Translations under genes and position numbers: made by a program
Shown here: piece by piece, positions 24,779-33,450 of the stretch
Layout of the letters: every line of letters starts with the position of its first letter
Position numbering within the stretch: the first letter of the stretch is position 1
Notes under the pieces: model-generated
The model's database searches: none
The model's input: only the letters and a program-made list of their open reading frames with translations
What the model was told of the DNA's origin: nothing
Assembly (NCBI GenBank): GCA_000720995.1
Contig: JOEL01000014.1
Location: 80,171-144,170, forward strand
Direction: 5' to 3'
Length of the DNA stretch: 64,000 bases
DNA from: Streptomyces celluloflavus
GTDB lineage: Bacteria; Actinomycetota; Actinomycetes; Streptomycetales; Streptomycetaceae

Positions 24779-26416
24779 ATGTCCGCACCAGCGCCGTCCC
24801 CGCTGGCCACCGTCGAAGCCGGCCCCGGCAACACCCCCGCGCGGCAGGGCGAGATCCTCACCGACGCCGCGCTCGCCTTCGTCACCGAGCTCCACCGCCG
24901 GTTCACCCCGCGCCGCGACGCACTGCTCGCGCGCCGCGCCGAGCGCCGCGCCGAGATCGCCAGGACCGGCACCCTGGACTTTCTCCCCGAGACCGCGCAC
25001 CTCCGCGCCGACGACAGCTGGCGGGTCGCCGCGTCGCCCGCCGCGCTCAACGACCGCCGGGTGGAGATCACCGGTCCCACCGACCGCAAGATGACCGTCA
25101 ACGCCCTCAACTCGGGCGCCCGGGTCTGGCTCGCCGACTTCGAGGACGCCACGGCGCCCACGTGGGAGAACGTCGTCACCGGCCAGCTCAACCTGATCGA
25201 CGCCTACGAGCGCCGGATCGACTTCACCTCACCGGAGGGCAAGACGTACGCGCTCAAGCCCGCCGCGGAGCTCGCCACCGTGGTCGTACGGCCGCGTGGC
25301 TGGCATCTGGACGAGCGTCACCTCCGGGTCGAGGGCCGGCCGGTGCCCGGTGCGCTGGTCGACTTCGGGCTGTACTTCTTCCACAACGCGCAACGCCTGC
25401 TGGACCTCGGCAAGGGCCCGTACTTCTATCTGCCGAAGACCGAATCGCATCTGGAGGCCCGCCTCTGGAACGACGTCTTCGTCTTCGCCCAGGACCATCT
25501 CGGCATCCCGCAGGGCACCGTGCGCGCCACCGTGCTGATCGAGACGATCACCGCCGCGTACGAGATGGAGGAGATCCTCTACGAACTGCGCGCGCACGCC
25601 TCGGGGCTGAACGCCGGCCGCTGGGACTACCTCTTCTCCCTCGTGAAGAACTTCCGTGACGGCGGTGCCAAGTTCGTCCTCCCGGACCGCAACGCGGTGA
25701 CGATGACCGCGCCGTTCATGCGGGCGTACACCGAACTCCTCGTCCGCACCTGCCACAAGCGCGGTGCGCACGCGATCGGCGGGATGGCGGCGTTCATCCC
25801 CAACCGCCACGACCCCGAGGCCAACGAGCGGGCGCTGGCGAAGGTCAAGAGCGACAAGGACCGGGAGGCGGGCGACGGTTTCGACGGCTCCTGGGTCGCG
25901 CACCCGGATCTGGTCCCCGTCGCCCGCGCCTCCTTCGACGCGGTCCTCGGCGACCGGCCGCACCAGAAGGACCGGCTGCGCGAGGACGTGCACGTCACGG
26001 CAGCCGACCTGATCGCCGTGGACACCCTGGACGCCGAGCCCACCTACCAGGGCCTGGTCGACGCCGTGCAGGTCGGCACCCGTTACATCGAGGCGTGGCT
26101 GCGCGGTCTGGGCGCCGTCGCCATCTTCGGCCTGATGGAGGACGCCGCCACCGCCGAGATCTCGCGCTCGCAGATCTGGCAGTGGGTGGACGCGGGCGTC
26201 GTCTTCGACAGCGGGGCGCACGCCGGCGAAAGGGTGACCGCGGAACTGGTACGCGCCATCGCCGCCGAGACCCTGACCGGTATCCGCGCCGAGGCCGGCG
26301 ACGAGGCGTTCGCCGCCGGCAAGTGGCAGCAGGCGCACGATCTGCTGCTGCGGGTCGCACTCGACGCCGACTACGCGGACTTCCTGACGCTGCCCGCGTA
26401 CGAGTTGCTGGACTGA
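24779..26416 (+). CDS. aceB: malate synthase A
   Basis: 545 aa from ATG 24779. Full length for the bacterial malate synthase A form. Typical segments: [75 protein letters not shown] with the catalytic Arg/Glu region, ALNAGRWDY-type [12 protein letters not shown], and [14 protein letters not shown]. It condenses glyoxylate with acetyl-CoA to malate in the cytoplasm. Near allantoinase it would consume glyoxylate from ureidoglycolate. Promoter motifs shared with hyi and allR suggest AllR control. A strong terminator follows. Confidence 0.95.
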   Translation: MSAPAPSPLATVEAGPGNTPARQGEILTDAALAFVTELHRRFTPRRDALLARRAERRAEIARTGTLDFLPETAHLRADDSWRVAASPAALNDRRVEITGPTDRKMTVNALNSGARVWLADFEDATAPTWENVVTGQLNLIDAYERRIDFTSPEGKTYALKPAAELATVVVRPRGWHLDERHLRVEGRPVPGALVDFGLYFFHNAQRLLDLGKGPYFYLPKTESHLEARLWNDVFVFAQDHLGIPQGTVRATVLIETITAAYEMEEILYELRAHASGLNAGRWDYLFSLVKNFRDGGAKFVLPDRNAVTMTAPFMRAYTELLVRTCHKRGAHAIGGMAAFIPNRHDPEANERALAKVKSDKDREAGDGFDGSWVAHPDLVPVARASFDAVLGDRPHQKDRLREDVHVTAADLIAVDTLDAEPTYQGLVDAVQVGTRYIEAWLRGLGAVAIFGLMEDAATAEISRSQIWQWVDAGVVFDSGAHAGERVTAELVRAIAAETLTGIRAEAGDEAFAAGKWQQAHDLLLRVALDADYADFLTLPAYELLD

Positions 26417-26427
26417 CCCCGGCCCCG

Positions 26428-26468
26428 AGGGCCCGTACCGCCTGCGCGCCGCAACGGGTACGGGCCCT
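26428..26468 (+). terminator. hairpin terminator after aceB
   Basis: AGGGCCCGTACC (26428-26439) pairs perfectly with GGTACGGGCCCT (26457-26468), 12 bases after the stop codon, followed by T. Confidence 0.8.
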
Positions 26469-26718
26469 TCGCCGTGCTCGGCACGGTGGGGCTCCGGCCG
26501 TGGAGTGGCGGCCGGTGGAGTCCGGGTCGATCGGCGTCGGGGAAGCGGTTTCCCCGGCGGGGGGCGCGGCGACCCGTCAGCCGCGCACCCCGCCGCTGTG
26601 CCCGTGGCGCGGCGCGCCGACGGGTTACGGTCCGTGTCGGCCGGGGCCTTGAGGGTGTCCGGATCCATGAGAAGGTGAGCTTTCGGGCTCCATTCCTGCG
26701 CACCCTTGTTGAGGCATG

Positions 26719-26982
26719 ATGCGTGTCACCATTGCCGGCGTTTTCTTCTACCTCCAGGCGAGCGAGGTGGAGCAGAAGATGAGCACCGTTACGCCGGAGC
26801 CGATCGACGGCGACTCCGTGGTCGTCGGCACCACCGCCTTTCCCGTCAAGCAGGTCGGCCGGATCGTCACCGGTCAGGACCCGCGGGATTTCAGCGCCGG
26901 CGAGATGGTCCGCGCGCTGCGCCAGCTCGGTTTCACCTGCAAGCCGCGGCCGGCGGCGAGCGAGCCGACGCCCTTCCTCTGA
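26719..26982 (+). CDS. conserved hypothetical small protein
   Basis: 87 aa from ATG 26719, chosen over the adjacent ATG 26716 because GAGG is then correctly spaced. MRVTIAGVFFYLQASEVEQK, EPIDGDSVVVG, FPVKQVGRIVTGQDPRDFSA and EMVRALRQLGFTC match a short Streptomyces family I remember only as hypothetical: a beta-rich N-terminus and a helix near the conserved Cys. No known catalytic motif. It stands alone after the aceB terminator and faces the transporter gene. Confidence 0.7.
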   Translation: MRVTIAGVFFYLQASEVEQKMSTVTPEPIDGDSVVVGTTAFPVKQVGRIVTGQDPRDFSAGEMVRALRQLGFTCKPRPAASEPTPFL

Positions 26983-27057
26983 GGCCAGGCGCCACGCGGC
27001 GCGGCCGCCCCGTCCTGGTACGGCCACCCCGTCCACGTCGCCGTCCCGACGCGGCCG

Positions 27058-28611
27058 TCAGCCGAGTACCGCGCCGAGCGCCACGAAGCCGCAGACGAGG
27101 ACGGCGAGCAGGGCCAGCAGTGGCCAGACGAAACGCAGATATCTGTCGTAGCCGACCTTCGCCAGGGAGATGCCTCCCATGATGACGGCGGTGGTGGGAA
27201 CCCAGAGGTTCATCCAGCCGCTGGCGGCCTGCCAGGCCGTCACCACCACCGCCCGGGAGACGCCCGCGAAGTCGGCGAGCGGGGCCAGGATCGGCATGGC
27301 CAGGGTGGCGTGGCCCGAGGTCGACGGGATCAGGAATGCCAGCGGCAGGTTCACCAGGAACACCATGATCCCGAAGGCCGCCGACGGGGTGCCGGAGACC
27401 ACGCCCTCGATCGAGTGCAGCACGGTGTCGGTGATCTTCGAGTTGTTCATGATGACGGTGACGCCGCGGGCCAGCACGATCACCAGCGCGGGCGCGATGA
27501 AGTCCGCCGCGCCCTGCACGATCGTCGCGCTGAGCCGCTGCTCGCCCATCCGCGCGATGATCCCGACCAGCACCGCGGCCACCAGGAACAACGCCGCCAA
27601 CTGCGGGAAGGACCAGTCGAGTTCGAAGCCGTACGGGGGTGCCGCGGTGTTGCCGGTGAGGGCGCCGGCCCAGGGGATCACCGAGAAGATCATGAAGGCG
27701 AAGACCAGCGCCACGGTCACCAGCACCGTCTTGTGCAGCCCGGTCAGTCCGGGTGGCGCCGCGGCGGACGTCGTGGTCCGGGCGTGTTCCCGGTCGCCGG
27801 GCAGGAAGCCGCAGAGTGAGCGGTCGGGGTTCCGGCGTACCCGGCGCGCGTAGCGGACGACATAGGCGATGGTGACCGTGGTCAGCACGAGCCACATCGC
27901 GACCCGTAGCGCGATGCCGTCGCCCAGGGAGATCTCCGCGGCGGACGAGGCGACGCCGGTGGCGAACGGGTTGACGGTGGAGCAGAGCACGCCGATGCCG
28001 GCGCCGAGGATGATGGTGCCGGTGGCCACCAGCCGGTCGAAGCCGAGTGCGAGCATCAGCGGCACGATCAGCCCGTAGAAGCCCAGCGTCTCCTCGGCGA
28101 AGCCCTCGACGGTGCCGAGGAGGGAGAAGACCGCCATCACGCCGGTGATCAGGAGTGCGCCGCGGTCGCGCAGCCGGTGGGCGAGGCGGCCGATACCGCG
28201 GTCCAGGGCGCCGGTGGCGAAGACCACGGTGATGAACGCGCCGATGGCGAGCACGAAGAGGAACACCCCGGCGCTGCCGTACAGTTCGCCGCTCAGTCCG
28301 GGGCCGACCTGCCCCGTCCTGGCGTCCTTGATGCCGTAGAGGCCGTTGACGGGTGACAGGAAGAGGTCGTTGAGGCTCTCGGGGAAGGTCTGGGCGGACG
28401 GCGCACGGTGGTAGGTGCCCTGGACGGGGGCGCCGTGGCCGTTGCGGGTGTAGGTACCGGCGGGGATGACGAAGGCCAGCAGCCAGACCGCGAGGGTGAC
28501 GACGGCCAGGACGGTGACGGCGCTGGGGAAGGTGAACCGCTTCGCGGGCGGCGGTTCGGCGGGGGCGGCGGCGGGCGGGGCGGGCGGTTCGGGCGCCCGC
28601 GGGACCGTCAT
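27058..28611 (-). CDS. YfcC/DcuC-type membrane transporter
   Basis: 517 aa from ATG 28611. Twelve or so hydrophobic segments begin with VLAVVTLAVWLLAFVIPAGT, a typical YfcC-family start, followed by LGTVEGFAEETLGFYGLIVP, CSTVNPFATGVASSAAEISL, and the conserved IPSTSGHATLAMPILAPLAD. Relatives are proposed to move arginine/ornithine, dicarboxylates or short peptides. The start overlaps the stop of the M20 peptidase homologue by ATGA, so the two are translationally coupled: the peptidase gene is first and the transporter second. Import of dipeptides or N-acyl amino acids handled by the partner is a reasonable guess. Confidence 0.85.
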   Translation of the reverse strand: MTVPRAPEPPAPPAAAPAEPPPAKRFTFPSAVTVLAVVTLAVWLLAFVIPAGTYTRNGHGAPVQGTYHRAPSAQTFPESLNDLFLSPVNGLYGIKDARTGQVGPGLSGELYGSAGVFLFVLAIGAFITVVFATGALDRGIGRLAHRLRDRGALLITGVMAVFSLLGTVEGFAEETLGFYGLIVPLMLALGFDRLVATGTIILGAGIGVLCSTVNPFATGVASSAAEISLGDGIALRVAMWLVLTTVTIAYVVRYARRVRRNPDRSLCGFLPGDREHARTTTSAAAPPGLTGLHKTVLVTVALVFAFMIFSVIPWAGALTGNTAAPPYGFELDWSFPQLAALFLVAAVLVGIIARMGEQRLSATIVQGAADFIAPALVIVLARGVTVIMNNSKITDTVLHSIEGVVSGTPSAAFGIMVFLVNLPLAFLIPSTSGHATLAMPILAPLADFAGVSRAVVVTAWQAASGWMNLWVPTTAVIMGGISLAKVGYDRYLRFVWPLLALLAVLVCGFVALGAVLG

Positions 28612-30029
28612 GCGGTGCCTCCGGCCCGGTACGTCGCGGCCCGGTGCGTCGCGGCGTATTCGGCGAAGAAAGCCGCCTCGGCGAGCAGCGCGCCGCGCAG
28701 TTCGGACAGCAGCACGCGCTCGTCGGGGCCGTGCCGTTGGCAGAGCTGGTCGGCGGGGCCGAAGAGCAGGATCTCGGCGTCGGGCACCGCCGCGGCCAGG
28801 CCGTTGACCAGGGGGAACGAGCCGCCGGCCGCCGTGTGCACGGGGTCGGTGCCCCAGGCGCGGCGCAGTGCGGTGCGGGCGGCGCGGTAGGCGGGCCCGC
28901 CGGTGGCGGCCTCGTAGCCGGGGCGCACGCCGCCGGGGGTGACGGTGAGCGGGATGCCGAAGGGGCGCAGCCGTTCCAGGTGGCGGACGAGGGCGGTGAG
29001 CGCTTCGCGGGGGTCCTGGCGGGGGTGGACGCGGAGGTTGAGCGCGGCGCGGGCGTGGGGCACGACGGCGGGGGCGGCGGACGTGACGGGCGGGGCGTCG
29101 AGGCCGACGACGGTGATCGCCGGGCCGCTCCACAGCCGTTCGCCGAGGCCGCCGGAGCCCATCAGGGGGGTGCCGTCGGTGATGCCGGCCAGTTCCCGGA
29201 ACTCGTCGTCGGTGAAGGTGGTGCCGTCCCAGGGTTCGCGGCGCAGGCCCGCGACGGCGACATCGCCGTGCGCGTCGTGGAGGGTGGCGAGCGCCGTGAC
29301 GAGGGCGAGCAGTGCGTCGGGGGCGGCGCCGCCGTACGCGCCGCTGTGCACGGCGGCGTCGAGGGTGCGGACTTCGACGAGGAGGTCGGCGGCGCCACGC
29401 AGGGCCGTGGTGAGAGTGGGCGTGCCGGGGCGGATGTTGCCCGTGTCCGCGATGAGCATCGCGTCGCAGGCGAACATCCCGGGGTCGGTGGGCGGGTAGG
29501 CGTCGAAGGCGCTGCCGTGCTCTGCCTGCCCCTCGAAGATGATCCTGATGCCGACCGGGGGCCGGCCGCCATAGGCCCGCAGCGCGCCGATATGGGCCAT
29601 CACATTGGCCTTGCCGTCGGCGATACCGCGGGCGCGGACGCCGCCCGGGATGCCGGCGGGCTCGAAGGGCGGTGAGGCCCAGCGGTGTTCGTCGCCGGAC
29701 GGCTGGACGTCGTAGTGGGCGTAGAGCAGGACGGTGGGGGCGTCGGGGGTGGGCGGCGGGACGGTGGCGGTGACGACGGGGGCGGTCTCGGGGAGGTTCA
29801 GTTCCCCGATGTCGGTCACGCCGGTGTCCCGCAGCAGGGCGACGACGAGGTCACGTGCCTGGAGGACCGGTTCGGGCGAGAGGCCGGGGAAGGCGATGGA
29901 GGGGATGGCCGCGAGCCGTTCGAGGTCCGCGCGCACCCCTGGCAGCAGCGCGTCGGCGGTGGACTCCAGGGCGGCGGACCGGCCTGCTCCCGGGGGCCGA
30001 CCGTCCGGGTCGTTGGCTTCCTGGTTCAC
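28608..30029 (-). CDS. M20-family dipeptidase homologue lacking the catalytic glutamate
   Basis: 473 aa. An M20/M28-like metallopeptidase with dimerisation insert: YAHYDVQPSGD (metal His), RGIADGKANVMAHIGAL (bridging Asp), then FEGQAEHGSAFDAY, ADTGN and RHGPDERVLL (last metal His). In active members the third motif is EGxEExGS, where the first Glu of the pair is the general base. Here the codons are CAG GCA GAG, giving Q-A169-E170: the base is Ala, while the metal ligand E170 remains. The protein probably binds metal but may not hydrolyse peptides in the usual way. It is coupled to the YfcC-type transporter. ATG 30029 sits after GAACCAGGAAG-like purine sequence. Confidence 0.85.
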   Translation of the reverse strand: MNQEANDPDGRPPGAGRSAALESTADALLPGVRADLERLAAIPSIAFPGLSPEPVLQARDLVVALLRDTGVTDIGELNLPETAPVVTATVPPPTPDAPTVLLYAHYDVQPSGDEHRWASPPFEPAGIPGGVRARGIADGKANVMAHIGALRAYGGRPPVGIRIIFEGQAEHGSAFDAYPPTDPGMFACDAMLIADTGNIRPGTPTLTTALRGAADLLVEVRTLDAAVHSGAYGGAAPDALLALVTALATLHDAHGDVAVAGLRREPWDGTTFTDDEFRELAGITDGTPLMGSGGLGERLWSGPAITVVGLDAPPVTSAAPAVVPHARAALNLRVHPRQDPREALTALVRHLERLRPFGIPLTVTPGGVRPGYEAATGGPAYRAARTALRRAWGTDPVHTAAGGSFPLVNGLAAAVPDAEILLFGPADQLCQRHGPDERVLLSELRGALLAEAAFFAEYAATHRAATYRAGGTA

Positions 30030-30206
30030 CGCGGAACCCCTCTCCGTGGCGCGGCCGGTGCGCGCAGATGGCCTCAGAATCGCTCATTGACGTACCTTCA
30101 GAGCCAATGCAGCATATCCGGCATTTCACTACGCGAGGTGGCCGTTCGGCGACAAACGGTGACCGTGGCGCCCGCGCTCACCGTCCCGCGCGCCGCGCGC
30201 CGGCGG

Positions 30207-30771
30207 TCACCCCGGCGGGCCGCCGACCGCGAGCGGCGCGGGCGGCAGCGTGTTCCGCGCCTTTGTGCCGTACGGCTTCCGCGCCATCCGCACCACCTGC
30301 CGGGTGGGCGGCACATCCGGCGCGGCCCGCAGGGCGGCCGCCAACTCCAGGCCGTCCACCAGCGCTTCGCAGGCGCCGCGCCTCAGGTCCGGGGGCATCG
30401 CGTGCGCGGCGTCGCCAATCAGCGCCGTGCGGCCGGAGAGGTAAGACGGCAGCGGCGGGGCAAGGTGGTACAGGACGTACCGCAGCGCCCCGGCCTCCGT
30501 CGGGCGGTCGAGGACGGCCCGCACACCGGCGCCCCAGCGGCCGAATCAGGCGCGCGGCACGGCGACTTCCCCCTCCGGCGCCGAGGGTGTCAAGGGTGTC
30601 GAGGGCGTCGAGCGCCCGCAGGGCGAAGGGCCGCAGCGCGAGGGCGGTACCGGCGGTCGGTGGGGCGCCGACCCGCTCACGGGCATCGACGCGTCGGCCG
30701 CCGGCACACAGGACCATGGCAGCGCCGATTCCGCCGATTCCGCCCCCGACGACAGCCGTCGAGGACTCCAT
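30207..30771 (-). pseudogene. FAD-dependent monooxygenase with an internal deletion
   Basis: From ATG 30771 the sequence begins AVVGGGIGGIGAAMVLCAGG, the FAD-binding GxGxxG, and continues RERVGAPPTAGTALALRP before the frame diverges near 30546. The other end, in a second frame from about 30524, carries ALRYVLYHLAPPLPSYLSGR and ALIGDAAHAMPPDLRRGACE, the GD motif near the C-terminus. Roughly 200 residues of the middle are missing. The pieces are from one p-hydroxybenzoate-hydroxylase-type gene. It is divergent from a TetR gene, so it was probably that regulator's target. Confidence 0.75.
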
Positions 30772-30781
30772 GACCGCGCGA

Positions 30782-30797
30782 TACTATTTTTGTAGTA
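30782..30797. promoter_or_regulatory. TetR operator candidate TACTA-N6-TAGTA
   Basis: TACTA (30782-30786) and TAGTA (30793-30797) form an inverted repeat between the broken monooxygenase and the TetR gene, in an AT-rich patch that also looks like a promoter. Confidence 0.55.
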
Positions 30798-30833
30798 GTC
30801 AAGCAGGTAAACGTAGTACGAGGAGCGGGCGGC

Positions 30834-31388
30834 GTGGCACGACGGCGGGACGAGGTACTGGACGCGGCGATCGAGGTGCTGGGGGCCGAGGGCTCCCGGC
30901 GGCTGACCTACCAGGCCGTGGACACCGCCGCGGGCGTCCCCACGGGCACCACGTCGAACTACTTCCGCAACCGCACGGCGCTGATCGACGGCATCGTCGA
31001 TCACCTCCAGACCCTGGAGCACCGCGACTGGGAGTCGTTCGCGGGCGGCGCCGATCCGGCCGATCCCGGTGAACTGGCCGAGGTGATGGCCGCCTTCGTC
31101 CGGCACGCCACCGGTCCCGGGCGGGCCCGCACCGCCGCCCGCTTCGCGCTCTTCCTGGAGTCCTCGGCCCGCCCCGAGCTGCGCGCCCCGCTCGCCCGGG
31201 GGCGCCAGACGGTGCTCGCCTGGAGCGCGGAGCGGGCACGCCGCTTCGGCTCCCCGGCGCCGGAGCGGCACGGCCGGATCCTGCTCGACCATCTCGACGG
31301 CGTCGTACTGCACGAACTCTCCTTCCCCGCGGCGGATTTCGATCCGGCACCGGACATCCGCGACCTGCTGCGCGCGCTGCTGGGCTGA
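30834..31388 (+). CDS. TetR-family transcriptional regulator
   Basis: 184 aa from GTG 30834, preceded by CGAGGAGCGGGCGGC. The helix-turn-helix spans residues about 5-50: RRRDEVLDAAIEVLGAEGSR, LTYQAVDTAAGVPTGTTSNY and FRNRTALIDGI. The C-terminal domain is the helical ligand pocket. Divergent from the deleted FAD monooxygenase, it probably controlled that gene and itself via the TACTA-N6-TAGTA site. The ligand is unknown. The regulator is intact while the enzyme is not. Confidence 0.88.
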   Translation: MARRRDEVLDAAIEVLGAEGSRRLTYQAVDTAAGVPTGTTSNYFRNRTALIDGIVDHLQTLEHRDWESFAGGADPADPGELAEVMAAFVRHATGPGRARTAARFALFLESSARPELRAPLARGRQTVLAWSAERARRFGSPAPERHGRILLDHLDGVVLHELSFPAADFDPAPDIRDLLRALLG

Positions 31389-31496
31389 CCGCGGACGGAG
31401 CCCTGGGCGCGCCGCGCCGGACAGCCGGCGCACCACGCGCCGGACGCGCGTCGCAAACCAGTCGCTCCGCGGTGCCCGGTGTGGTGGAGTGCCCGG

Positions 31497-32312
31497 ATGA
31501 CCACAGATGAGACTTCCGAACGGGCGGCCGCCTACCTCGCCGCGTACGACGAGCAGCTGCGTGCCCGCACCTTCTCCCCCGAGCTGAGCGGGGCCGAGCG
31601 CGTCGGCCCGGTCGAGCGCATTCTCGTCCCCGGGGAGGGCGGGCTGATCCTCTACCGCGATCTGGGCGGTCTCGACGGGCCCGAGCTGGACGCCTTCATC
31701 GCCGCCCAGCGTGATCACTTCGCCGCGCTCGGCCGGCCGGTCGAGTGGAAGTACTACGGCTACGACCTGCCCGCCGATCTGCCCGACCGGCTGCGGGCGG
31801 CCGGCTTCACGCCCGGTGAGCAGGAGACGGTGATCATCGGCGAGGCCGCCGAGATCGCCGCGGAGCCACGGCTGCCGGAGGGCGTACGGCTGCACGAGGT
31901 CACCTCCCGGGCCGACTTCGACCGCATCGCAGCGCTCTCGCAGGAGGTCTGGGGCGGCGACCAGAGCTGGCTGGCGCCGGCCATGGAGGGATGGGTGTCC
32001 GGCGGCGGCGACCCGTGCACCGTGCTGGTCGCCGAGTCGCTCGCGGGCGAGGTGGTCTGCGCCGCCTGGGTCCGCTTCCACCCCGGCACGGAGTTCGCCT
32101 CCCTGTGGGGCGGCTCCACGCTGCCCAACTGGCGGGGCCGCGGCCTCTACCGGGCGCTGGTCGCCGCCCGCGCCACGCTCGCCGTGGAGCGCGGTTTCCG
32201 CTACGTCCAGATCGATGCGCTGGACACCAGCCGTCCGATCCTCGCCCGGCTCGGTCTGCTCCCGGTGGCCACGACGACCCCGTACACCTGGGAGCCGGAC
32301 GCCGGGAACTGA
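31497..32312 (+). CDS. GNAT-family N-acetyltransferase
   Basis: 271 aa from ATG 31497. The C-terminal half is a GNAT domain: VRLHEVTSRADFDRIAALSQ, TVLVAESLAGEVVCAAWVRF, LPNWRGRGLYRALVAARATL (the acetyl-CoA loop R-G-R-G-L/Y-R) and FRYVQIDALDTSRPILARLG. The N-terminal half (YEEQL-like, EWKYYGYDLPADLPDRLRAA) is a common extension in this actinobacterial subfamily. Acceptor substrate unknown. No operon partner is evident. Confidence 0.85.
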   Translation: MTTDETSERAAAYLAAYDEQLRARTFSPELSGAERVGPVERILVPGEGGLILYRDLGGLDGPELDAFIAAQRDHFAALGRPVEWKYYGYDLPADLPDRLRAAGFTPGEQETVIIGEAAEIAAEPRLPEGVRLHEVTSRADFDRIAALSQEVWGGDQSWLAPAMEGWVSGGGDPCTVLVAESLAGEVVCAAWVRFHPGTEFASLWGGSTLPNWRGRGLYRALVAARATLAVERGFRYVQIDALDTSRPILARLGLLPVATTTPYTWEPDAGN

Positions 32313-32434
32313 CGGCCGGTCGCGGGCCGGGGAGCGCCGGAAGCGGAACCCGTGACGCCGCGGTCGCGCCAACAGCGGCCGCGGCGGCTCGGGTTGGTGC
32401 CGCTGGACGGGTATACGGCACCCTTCAAGTCTGG

Positions 32435-32449
32435 TAGGAAAGCTTCCTA
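32435..32449. promoter_or_regulatory. palindromic operator upstream of chitosanase
   Basis: TAGGAAAGCTTCCTA is a perfect inverted repeat (TAGGAA-AGC-TTCCTA) 46 bases before the start codon. It resembles the operator described upstream of Streptomyces chitosanase genes and bound by the ROK-family repressor CsnR. No ROK gene is in the window. Confidence 0.75.
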
Positions 32450-32495
32450 ACGATTGGGGAACCCCCCTCGGACCACCTCGACTTGGAGGCCATCC

Positions 32496-33368
32496 ATGCG
32501 CACCCGATCGATCAGCAGAGCTCTGCCCAAGACCGCGACCCGGGTCGCCCTCGGTCTCGCCCTGCTCGCGGTGCCGGCGACGGCGGTCGCCGGCACCGCG
32601 TCCCCGGCCGCGCCCTCCCAGGCCGTGGCCGACACCGCGCCACTCACCGCGCGGGCCGCCACCGGCCTCGACGATCCCGCGAAGAAGGAGATCGCCATGC
32701 AGCTGGTCTCCAGCGCGGAGAACTCCTCGCTGGAGTGGAAGAAGTGGTACAAGTGGATCGACGACATCGATGACGGCCGCGGCTACACCGCCGGCATCAT
32801 CGGCTTCTGTTCCGGCACCGGCGACATGCTGGATCTCGTCGAGCTCTACACCAAGCGCAAGCCCGACAACATCCTCGCCAAGTACCTCCCCGCGCTGCGC
32901 AAGGTGAACGGCTCCGACTCCCACAAGGGCCTGGACCCGAACTTCAAGAAGGACTGGGAGAAGGCCGCCCAGGACACCGCCTTCCAGCAGGCCCAGAACG
33001 ACGAGCGGGACCGGGTCTACTTCGACCCCGCGGTCAAGCAGGGCAAGGCCGACGGGATCGGCGTCCTGGGCCAGTTCGCGTACTACGACGCGATCGTGAT
33101 GCACGGCGACGGCGACGAGAAGACCAGCTTCTCCAGCATCCGCAAGCGCGCGCTGAAGTCGGCCAAGACGCCGGCCCAGGGCGGCGACGAGGTCAAGTAC
33201 CTCAACGCCTTCCTGGACGCCCGGGTCTGGGCCATGAAGCAGGAGAAGGCCCACGAGGACACCGGCCGGGTGGACACCGAGCAGCGCCTCTTCCTCAAGA
33301 AGGGCAACCTCGACCTGAAGCCGCCGCTGGACTGGAAGACCTACGGCGACTCCTACCACATCGGCTGA
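32496..33368 (+). CDS. csn: secreted GH46 chitosanase
   Basis: 290 aa from ATG 32496, preceded by CTTGGAGGCCATCC. A signal peptide runs to about AVAGTASPA. The mature GH46 domain starts near LDDPAKKEIAMQLVSSAENS, which holds the catalytic Glu. DIDDGRGYTAGIIGFCSGTG contains the partner Asp region, and DPNFKKDWEKAAQDTAFQQA, YYDAIVMHGDGDE and EKAHEDTGRVDTEQRLFL complete the family pattern. It cleaves chitosan outside the cell. A palindromic operator in front suggests induction by chitosan oligomers. Confidence 0.95.
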   Translation: MRTRSISRALPKTATRVALGLALLAVPATAVAGTASPAAPSQAVADTAPLTARAATGLDDPAKKEIAMQLVSSAENSSLEWKKWYKWIDDIDDGRGYTAGIIGFCSGTGDMLDLVELYTKRKPDNILAKYLPALRKVNGSDSHKGLDPNFKKDWEKAAQDTAFQQAQNDERDRVYFDPAVKQGKADGIGVLGQFAYYDAIVMHGDGDEKTSFSSIRKRALKSAKTPAQGGDEVKYLNAFLDARVWAMKQEKAHEDTGRVDTEQRLFLKKGNLDLKPPLDWKTYGDSYHIG

Positions 33369-33391
33369 CCCCGGCGGCCCGCATGACCCGA

Positions 33392-33433
33392 CGGCCCGTA
33401 AGAGAGCGGATGGTGCCGCTCCCCTGCGGGCCG
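33392..33433. terminator. terminator between chitosanase and purine permease
   Basis: CGGCCCG (33392-33398) pairs with CGGGCCG (33427-33433), and inside them GAGCGG pairs with CCGCTC across ATGGTG. It lies between two convergent genes. Confidence 0.65.
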
Positions 33434-33450
33434 TTGCCGTGCCCGGCCGC

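Noticed and set aside
23360-30125. Near-identical 17-mers ATATCCGGCAT-x-TCACT at about 23360 and 30113
   Set aside because: A one-mismatch 17-mer pair is expected by chance in a window of this size, and the two contexts have nothing in common.
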